5,909 nucleotides of DNA. Source: Deltaproteobacteria bacterium (GTDB lineage Bacteria; Desulfobacterota; Desulfarculia; Adiutricales; Adiutricaceae). Below, piece after piece: positions 1-5,800 of the stretch. A model generated the notes under the pieces. The model did not search any database and was not told the origin of the DNA. It was given only the letters and a program-made list of their open reading frames with translations. Within the stretch, counting starts at the first letter, position 1. Each line of letters opens with the position of its first letter. The stretch covers positions 1-5,909 of the forward strand of contig JAISZP010000168.1 in the NCBI GenBank assembly GCA_031269135.1, read 5' to 3'. The translations under genes were made by a program, and so were the position numbers.

Positions 1-73
1 AAAAGACGGTTCGGCAAGTGTGAGATGGAGTTGTCGAGAGACGGTTTCTTTCTAAACAATTTAGCGATATCGT

Positions 74-164
74 TTGTCGGAGAGCTATTATTGTTGAAAA
101 GCTTGGTTTTGTTGAAAAGCTTGGTTTTGTCGGAAAGCTATTATTGTTGTAAATCTTGGTTTGG
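74..164. repeat. interleaved short direct repeats (A-B-B-A-B pattern)
   Basis: An 18-bp unit, gttgaaaagcttggtttt, occurs twice in perfect tandem at 93-110 and 111-128. It is flanked by two copies of a 23-bp word differing at one base (74-96 and 127-149, starting ttgtcgg and ending attattgttg). A degenerate third copy of the 18-bp word follows (about 147-164, gttgtaaatcttggtttg). The copies overlap at their ends, as expected from repeated slippage duplication in T/G-rich DNA. There are no unique spacers, so this is not a CRISPR array. Function unknown. Confidence 0.75.
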
Positions 165-538
165 AGGGTTTTTGGGGAAGGCGGCGCAATCTAGCCTCCG
201 AGGTTAGTTGAATCTTTCAAGGAGAAAGTAGATCGGTTTACAATGCTGACTTCAGCATTTAAGGTGGCGTAAATTTGGACGACCTTTTCGCTCGCCGGCA
301 TGGTATGGCGCATTAGCCGCGTTGGTCTTGCGAATAAGCCTTGCTCGTCGGCATGGCGGCCTAGCCGAGGTGCGCTAGCCAAGGTGCATTAACATAGCGC
401 ATTAGCCTAGCCTAAAGCTTCCGGGCGACCGCTTGGAGCGCTTGTCGGCGCGGAGCGAGAAAGAGTCCGACGAACTGCGAATTTCCGGTCTTTGCGCTTT
501 CTGATTGGAAAAGGGGTTGCCGGGTCGCTGATCTTTAG

Positions 539-566
539 CTGACAACCGCCGCGTATATGGTATCAT
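539..566 (+). promoter_or_regulatory. candidate sigma70-type promoter for pfaD
   Basis: CTGACA (539-544) and TATCAT (561-566) each match the -35 and -10 consensus at five of six positions and are 16 bp apart. This is the best such pair I found upstream of pfaD. Transcription would start near 573 and leave a leader of about 190 nt containing the 651-724 direct repeat and the 725-740 hairpin. Such matches occur by chance, so this is a candidate only. Confidence 0.3.
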
Positions 567-650
567 GTAACATAATGGACGCTTGCCTTTACCCTTGGAC
601 GTGGAAAAAGGATGATATGATAACCGACGTTTATCGGCCAACGGCGCTTG

Positions 651-724
651 ATTCAAACGAATCGCCGACTTGTCATGACCTTTTTCTTGCTCCGCTTCAA
701 GAGCTTTTCAATTCAAATCGCCGA
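651..724 (+). repeat. imperfect direct repeat before pfaD
   Basis: The word attcaaacgaatcgccga (651-668) recurs as attcaaatcgccga (711-724). The two copies are the same except for a 4-base gap, and start 60 bp apart. They flank the stretch directly upstream of the pfaD leader hairpin and could be paired binding sites for a regulator, or simply an old duplication. Nothing in the window identifies a binding protein. Confidence 0.4.
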
Positions 725-740
725 TAGCCCTTTTGGGCTA
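725..740 (+). promoter_or_regulatory. small leader hairpin upstream of the pfaD ribosome site
   Basis: TAGCCC (725-730) and GGGCTA (735-740) form a perfect 6-bp stem closed by a TTTT loop. It ends 14 nt before the Shine-Dalgarno-like GGTGGG of pfaD. A T-run (750-754) follows 9 nt later, too far for a standard terminator. It may stabilise the mRNA 5' region or affect ribosome access; this is inference from position only. Confidence 0.35.
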
Positions 741-754
741 CTGCTATAGTTTTT

Positions 755-760
755 GGTGGG
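755..760 (+). promoter_or_regulatory. ribosome binding site deciding the pfaD start
   Basis: GGTGGG lies 5 nt before the ATG at 766 and is the only purine-rich Shine-Dalgarno-like run near the gene start. The longer in-frame alternative, a TTG at 733, sits within the hairpin loop and stem and has no such site ahead of it. That supports the ATG at 766. Confidence 0.6.
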
Positions 761-765
761 AAAAC

Positions 766-2304
766 ATGTCAAACACTCTGCCCGGCAGTCTAGTTTCAGT
801 TCTGAAAGATCCTCGAGAACAGTTGCATATCAAACCCGGCGGAGAATTAGGTTCCGCCGGCGACCCCAGCCTCATCGGCATCATCCCTGCCATCGCTCCT
901 GGAAACTTCGGCTCGAAAGCCTTCAGAAAAGAATTCAATCTCAAGTACGCCTACGCGGGCGGGGCCATGGTGGGCGGCATCTCGTCGACCGCCATGGTTA
1001 CGGCTTTATCCGACATTGGGGTCTTGGGCATATTCGGGGCTTCGGGGCTTGCCCCCGCCGCTGTGGAAGAGGCGATGGTCAAGCTGAAAAAGGATCTGGG
1101 AACCCAAACCTTCGGCTCGTGCCTGATTCATTCCCCGCAGGACCCTACATGGGAGGAAAAGGTCGTCTCGATTTATTTGGAAAGAGGCGTAAATCTCATC
1201 GAGGCTTCCGCCTTTTTGCAGATAACCCCGTCGTTGGTTCGTTATAGACTTCACGGCCTTACCGTTCTCCCTGACGGCGCCATCCTCGCCCCCAACAGGG
1301 TGATCGCCAAGGTCTCAAGACAAGAACTGGCCAAGAGATTCTTTAGTCCGCCGCCTCCCAAGATCGTTCAGGAGGCCTTGAATCGCGGCTGGATAACCGA
1401 CAAAGAGGCTAGTTTAGCCCCGCAAGTCCCCATGGCCCAGGATCTGACGGCTGAGGCCGATTCGGGCGGACACACCGATTTCAGGCCCGCGCTGGCGCTA
1501 TGGCCGTCAATGATTAGGCTGGCCGCCGAATACACCCGCAAATACGACTATTTTCAGCCTTTAAGGGTGGGAGCGGCCGGCGGCTTAGGCACGCCTGCGG
1601 CTATCCTAGCCGCCCAGGACATGGGCGCCAGCTATTTCGTCACCGGCTCGATAAACCAAAGCTGCGTGGAATCCGGTCTGTCGGAAGGCGGCCGCATACT
1701 GTTGGGCAAGGCCAGTCAAACCGACATGAGTCAGGCGCCGGCGGCGGACATGTTCGAATTGGGCGCTAAAGTCCAGGTCTTGAAATACGGCACTCTTTTC
1801 GCCCCCAGAGCTCTTAAGATCACTGAACTTTACCGCCAGTACCCGACTATTAAGGATCTTCCCAAAGAAGAAGTGAAAAATCTTGAAGAAAAAATCTTCC
1901 GCAAATCTTTAAATCAGATCTGGGAAGAGACCAAAACCTTTTTTTCCGCCAAAGACCCGCAGCTGCTGGAAAAGGCCCAGGCCAATCCTAAACTCCAGAT
2001 GGCCTTGGTGTTTCGCTGGTATTTAGGACAAGCCTCTCGTTGGGCCATTAACGGAATAGAGGACAGGCGCACCGATTGGTGCATTTTTTGCGGACCGGCC
2101 CTGGGCGCCTTCAACGAGTGGGTGGCGGGGAGCCACTACGAAGATCCGACTAACCGCAGGGTCGCGGACGTCGCCGCCCTTTTGCTCTACGGAGCGGCCG
2201 TCCAAAAGCGCTTCAATTTAGCCAGGGATTTGGGCTTATTGGCGGAGCAGGACCCAGTGACTCTACCGCCGCTGCCTCCAGAGGAACTTGCAGCTTTTTT
2301 TTGA
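766..2304 (+). CDS. pfaD: PfaD-family FMN-dependent enoyl reductase of a PUFA/polyketide synthase
   Basis: Complete 512-aa protein, slightly short for PfaD proteins, which are usually about 530-550 aa. It is a cytosolic flavin TIM-barrel of the 2-nitropropane dioxygenase/FabK-like superfamily, expected to reduce trans-2-enoyl chains on ACP domains in trans, using NAD(P)H through FMN. Seen in order: LIGIIPAIAPG (36-46), the early PfaD strand YAYAGGAMVGGISS (61-74), LIHSP (120-124) leading into EASAF and the RYRLHGL segment, the EADSGGHTDFRP motif (230-241) with His236 at the position of the conserved FabK/NPD histidine, the phosphate-binding VGAAGGLGTP (268-277) followed by FVTGSINQSCVESG, and ADMFELGAKVQVLKYGTLF (327-345). 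No signal peptide or membrane segment is visible. The start at 766 has a ribosome site; TTG 733 does not. A terminator-like hairpin follows and the partner synthase lies 529 bp downstream. PfaD-type reductases also serve trans-AT polyketide synthases, but the PUFA-type KS downstream favours the Pfa role. Family certain; exact product unknown. Confidence 0.95.
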   Translation: MSNTLPGSLVSVLKDPREQLHIKPGGELGSAGDPSLIGIIPAIAPGNFGSKAFRKEFNLKYAYAGGAMVGGISSTAMVTALSDIGVLGIFGASGLAPAAVEEAMVKLKKDLGTQTFGSCLIHSPQDPTWEEKVVSIYLERGVNLIEASAFLQITPSLVRYRLHGLTVLPDGAILAPNRVIAKVSRQELAKRFFSPPPPKIVQEALNRGWITDKEASLAPQVPMAQDLTAEADSGGHTDFRPALALWPSMIRLAAEYTRKYDYFQPLRVGAAGGLGTPAAILAAQDMGASYFVTGSINQSCVESGLSEGGRILLGKASQTDMSQAPAADMFELGAKVQVLKYGTLFAPRALKITELYRQYPTIKDLPKEEVKNLEEKIFRKSLNQIWEETKTFFSAKDPQLLEKAQANPKLQMALVFRWYLGQASRWAINGIEDRRTDWCIFCGPALGAFNEWVAGSHYEDPTNRRVADVAALLLYGAAVQKRFNLARDLGLLAEQDPVTLPPLPPEELAAFF

Positions 2305-2331
2305 GATAAGTCGCTGAATTGACGGGAAAAG

Positions 2332-2374
2332 AAATACCTTTATGACATGACATTAATGCCGTAAGGGTATTTTT
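2332..2374 (+). terminator. intrinsic terminator-like hairpin after pfaD
   Basis: Twenty-seven bp after the pfaD stop, aaatacctttatg (2332-2344) pairs with cgtaagggtattt (2360-2372), giving a 13-bp stem with two G-U pairs. After one A-C mismatch the stem extends through CAT/ATG (2346-2348 with 2356-2358), closing a 7-nt loop. The stem runs into TTTTT (2370-2374). The lower stem is AU-rich, so efficiency is uncertain. An AAAA run before the left arm (2327-2330) would give a weak U-tract in the other direction as well. It suggests that pfaD and the synthase gene are not simply co-transcribed. Confidence 0.6.
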
Positions 2375-2517
2375 ATTAAACTTTGGCTTCAGGCAGCTTG
2401 CAGATGAACTATTGATTGGACTTCCGAGTGACGGCATCCATAGGCGGCTCTATTGTTTATTGTCGTCGTCGTTGATTTTGGGTTATTGATTGTAGTTATG
2501 GGTTTAGTTATGGATTG

Positions 2518-2530
2518 CAATCATTGATTG
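2518..2530. promoter_or_regulatory. perfect 13-bp palindrome, possible operator
   Basis: CAATCA-T-TGATTG is a perfect inverted repeat with a 1-nt centre, embedded in a run of related words (ttattgatt, tggattgcaatc) at about 2480-2530. Dyads of this size are typical of dimeric repressor sites, but the region is AT-rich, where short palindromes arise easily, and no promoter element clearly overlaps it. Confidence 0.25.
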
Positions 2531-2654
2531 ACCTAAAGCGAGAGTCGGAACCAAAAAGTCGCCCTTATTCGATTAAATCGCTTCGATTGAATATGGCAGT
2601 CGCATCAGTTTATGGTCATTTTAGAAGGCATGTTCGGTAAATCTTCAAAAGCCG

Positions 2655-2668
2655 TTTTTTTAAAAAAA
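2655..2668. other. T7A7 homopolymer tract
   Basis: Seven T followed by seven A form a perfectly symmetric tract in the spacer upstream of the synthase gene. Such tracts are structurally stiff with a flexible T-A step and often lie in promoter regions, but no role can be shown here. No GC stem precedes the T-run, so I do not call a second terminator. Confidence 0.4.
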
Positions 2669-2833
2669 TCAAGTTGTTTCCCCTGTAATAGCCGCCGATA
2701 TTAATATTTGTTTTTGTGTTGAAAAAAAGCCTCGGTTATGTAAAGATCAAAAATTGTCCTTTTTACTTTTAGCCAAAGCCGTACGGCGTTGACTAAGCTT
2801 TCGCAGCATAAAAAAATTTCGCCTCAGGTAAGC

Positions 2834-5800
2834 ATGACCAAAAAGCCTTCTTGCAACCGAATAAGTCCCGATTATGACGATCGACAGGAGCCTGTAGCCG
2901 TTATAGGTATGGGAGCATTGTTTCCCGGAGGAGAGCCTGGCGTCGCCGGTTACTTTAGAGTGCTCCGCTATGGCGTTGACGCCGTCACGGACATCCCGCC
3001 GGATCATTTCCGTTCTTCAGACTACTACGACCCTGATCCAAAGGCTCTTGACCGCATGTACTGCAAGCGGGGCGCCTTTATAGGCTCGGTGCCTTTCTCC
3101 GCCTTAAAATTCGGCATAACTCCCAAGGACGTCGAAGCCACCGACACCACTCAGCTTTTAGCCTTGGTTACGGCCGAACAAGCCTTAATCGATGCGGGTT
3201 ACCCTGCCGAAGCCTTCGCCCACGAGCGCACCTCGGTGATGCTGGGGGTTACGGGCGCTCTTAAGATGCTGGTCTCGCTCGGCAACCGCTTAGTTCACCC
3301 TCAGCTCAAAAGCGCCTTGGAAGAGAGCGGGGTCGACGGCGACACCATTAAAGAGGTCTTGGAGAGGTTTTCCGAAAAGTTTCCGCCTTGGCGAGAGTCA
3401 TCATTCCCGGGCCTTCTAGGCAACGTCACCGCCGGTCGCATCGCCAACCGTCTGAATTTGGGAGGCTCCAATCTGGTGGTCGACGCCGCTTGCGCAAGCT
3501 CGCTTGCGGCAGTAAGTCAAGCCGTGCTGGAACTCAGAGCCAAAAGAGCCGATCTGGTGGTGAGCGGCGGCATAGACACCTTCAGCGATCCTTTCATGTT
3601 CACCTGCTTTTCCAAGACCCCGGCCCTTTCTCCCACCGGAGAGGTCAGGGCCTTCGACCAAGCCGGCGACGGCACTCTTTTGGGAGAGGGAGTCGGCGTT
3701 TTAGTCTTAAAGCGCCTCAGCGACGCTCAGAGAGACGACGACCGCATCTACGCGGTCATCAAAAGCGTAGGGGGTTCTTCCGACGGAAGAGCGACGGCCA
3801 TCTTCGCTCCCAGTCCCCAAGGGCAGATCAGAGCCATGGAGAACGCTTTCCGCGAAGCGGACTGGTCGCCCAGGACGGTTGAATTGGTCGAGGCCCACGG
3901 GACAGGGACGGCGGTCGGCGACGAGGTGGAGTTAAAGGCTCTGTGCGCTCATTTCCAAAAAGAAATTTCGGGGTCGGGCGAGGGCGTTAAAAGTAAACAG
4001 GATAGGGAAAGCAAGCAGCGCGAGAAAAGTCGACAAGACGCTCAAAAAGACGCTCAAACAACCATCAATGGCGAGCCTTGGTGCGCCTTAGGTTCCGTCA
4101 AGTCGCAAATCGGTCACACTAAAGGCGCCGCAGGCGTGGCCGGGCTTATAAAAGCGATATTAAGTCTATACCACCGTTTTATTCCCCCCACCATCAAAGT
4201 CTCCAACCCGTTGAAACCGTTAATGGAACCTCATTGTCCCTTCTATCTCGACGATCAGGCAAGACCCTGGCTCAGTTCGACCCAAAAGTCGCGCAGGGCG
4301 GCGGTCTCTTCCTTCGGCTTCGGCGGCAGCAACTTTCACTGCTTGGTCGAAGAAGTGAAAGGTCCCAGACCGGCTGTAGAGACGGGACACTTTTTGATAC
4401 CTTTGTCGGGACCTTCTTTGGATTCCATAGCCGAGGCGGGCAAAGCCTTAAACGAGGCCAAAGACCCCTTCGAGCTTTCGGACGTCGTCTCCAGATTGCT
4501 TGCAGACTACAATCCCGCCGACGGATTTAGGCTGATCTTCTCAGGCGGTTTCGAGGCTCTCAGAGAGCCTCTTGGCTCTCTTAAAAGTCTCGTCGAAAAA
4601 TTGAAAAGAGGCGAAACCCTTCCCGGCAGCGGCCATATCTATTTCGGCAAGGGCGCTCCTGAAGAAAATTTATTCGCCGTCCACCCGGATCTTCCCCAGG
4701 GAAATGCCGCCGGGGTTGTGGGGGCTTATCGGGATTTAGCCCTGAGCTTTCCGATGATCGCCGACTATTTAGAGCTCGCCCAAGAGCATTTCGATAAAAA
4801 CTATCCGGATTGTCCGAATTTAGGGCTTTTGCTCTACCCTCCGGCCTTCGCCTCTCAGACTTCCAAGCGCAGCTGGGATGAGTGCCGCCGAAAGTTTCCG
4901 GTTCAAAGCGTCGTCTCTTTCATCTTTCAGGTGGCTCTGGGGCGCCTGATGGAATCGTTCGGCGTCGCGATAAAGGGCCGCCTTGGCTGCGGAACGGGAT
5001 TATTGGCCTGTCTTTGCCGAGACGATTCTTCAGACGGCGGGGCGCTGAAGACTCCGCAGGCTTTGGAGATCTTGACCAAACAGCGCCTGCATGATTTAAG
5101 CGGCGAGATTCGCAGCTTTCCCTGGCGCCGGCAACCTCTTTGGGGACCGCTGGGAGAGATATCCAATCTAAAGTCGTTTAAAGAGGCGATAACCTCCAAA
5201 GAACTCCTGACGATACCAAATTTAGGTCCGCATAAGCTTTTGGTCTTGGCCGACGGTTCGGAAAAATTGTCTGTATTGAGGTTTTCCCAAACAGGGCAAG
5301 GTCTATTGACGGATCAGGGTCTTTTGACGGATGACGCCGAAGGCCTCGCAAGCGCGGGCATGAGCGACGGCGCGGGTATGAGCGACGGTGAAAGCCTGCA
5401 CATAAAGCCCAACGATTCCGTCGCATCGCTTGCCGATATTCTAGCCGTCTTATCCGCCCTCGGCCACAAAGTCGATTTTAAAGCCTGGCCGGTTGTTTCG
5501 GCGCCTCCGAAGGCGCCTGACGGACATGTGATGACCATAAACGGAGCCAACTTATTTAAGGCCCCCGCGCCCAAACCAAGCAAAACCCCAGCAGTCTCCT
5601 CCTCCGGCGGGATCGCCCCTATCGTTTCCGGCGGCGACGGCGGCTTGGAAAAACTCATAACCCTTCAAAACAAAACCATAGATCTTCTCGCCGATATCGC
5701 CTCCACCCTGAAAACCGGGCGCCTTCAGCACCTGGAAAGCGCCCTTCCGCCCAAGTCGGCCCATCCGCCCATAACGCCTCCGACCGGAGGCGGCAGAGCC

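Larger units (their letters stand above)
1..765. other. non-coding upstream region of pfaD
   Basis: No open frame here has a plausible ribosome site, recognisable protein motif or length above 84 codons, so I read the whole stretch as non-coding. The left part (about 1-180) is T-rich and built of short interleaved repeats. The middle (about 270-420) is GC-richer and full of short recurring words: the 11-mer gcgcattagcc occurs at 308-318 and again at 397-407, and words such as ctagcc and aaggtgc or gaggtgc recur between them. The right part (about 530-765) holds the only promoter-like and leader-like signals and should be the control region of pfaD. A decayed gene cannot be excluded for 270-420, but I see no protein family in any frame. 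Confidence 0.6.
2375..2833. other. AT-rich intergenic region before the synthase gene
   Basis: No credible gene: no open frame with a ribosome site or family motif, and no tRNA or other RNA that I recognise. It contains a 12-bp-period repeat of TAGTTATGG (2493-2501, 2505-2513), the palindrome at 2518-2530, an imperfect dyad at 2567-2592 (attcgat...attgaat) and a T7A7 tract at 2655-2668. The best promoter-like pair is TTGAAA (2719-2724) with a poor -10, TAAAGA (2741-2746), 16 bp apart, which would place a start about 80 nt before the synthase ATG. In the synthase frame a TAA at 2741-2743 closes any extension upstream. Given the terminator at its left end, this spacer is where a separate synthase promoter would lie. 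Confidence 0.55.

Noticed and set aside
74..164. Possible CRISPR array
   Set aside because: Copies overlap or abut with no unique spacers of regular length, and no cas gene is present.
191..656. Two minus-strand open frames of 63 and 84 codons in the upstream region
   Set aside because: No ribosome site, no recognisable motif, and the underlying DNA is composed of short repeats.
745..750. TATAGT as a -10 box directly before pfaD
   Set aside because: No -35-like hexamer at 16-18 bp upstream, and it would leave almost no room for the leader ahead of the ribosome site.
733..765. Upstream TTG start for pfaD adding 11 residues
   Set aside because: It lies within the 725-740 hairpin, has no ribosome site, and the added residues do not resemble PfaD N-termini. 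ATG 766 has GGTGGG 5 nt ahead.
753..1247. 164-codon open frame overlapping the start of pfaD
   Set aside because: Shifted frame of pfaD with Arg/His-rich, family-less translation; pfaD motifs lie in the other frame.
2789..2833. TTG at 2789 as an alternative synthase start adding 15 residues
   Set aside because: In frame but without a ribosome site; ATG 2834 has a weak AGGT ahead and fits the usual short leader before the KS.
2747..3007. Minus-strand 86-codon frame overlapping the synthase start
   Set aside because: It overlaps the KS N-terminal motif region on the opposite strand, and its translation shows no family features.
3388..3882. 164-codon Arg/Ser-rich open frame on the + strand inside the synthase gene
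   Set aside because: It is a shifted frame of the KS coding sequence, which has clear catalytic motifs. The Arg/Ser-rich composition is typical of an out-of-frame reading.
4631..5557. Pseudogene or frameshift explanation for the odd AT region
   Set aside because: The frame is open throughout, conserved AT-like segments flank the elbow in the same frame, and internal repeat copies differ only at silent sites.
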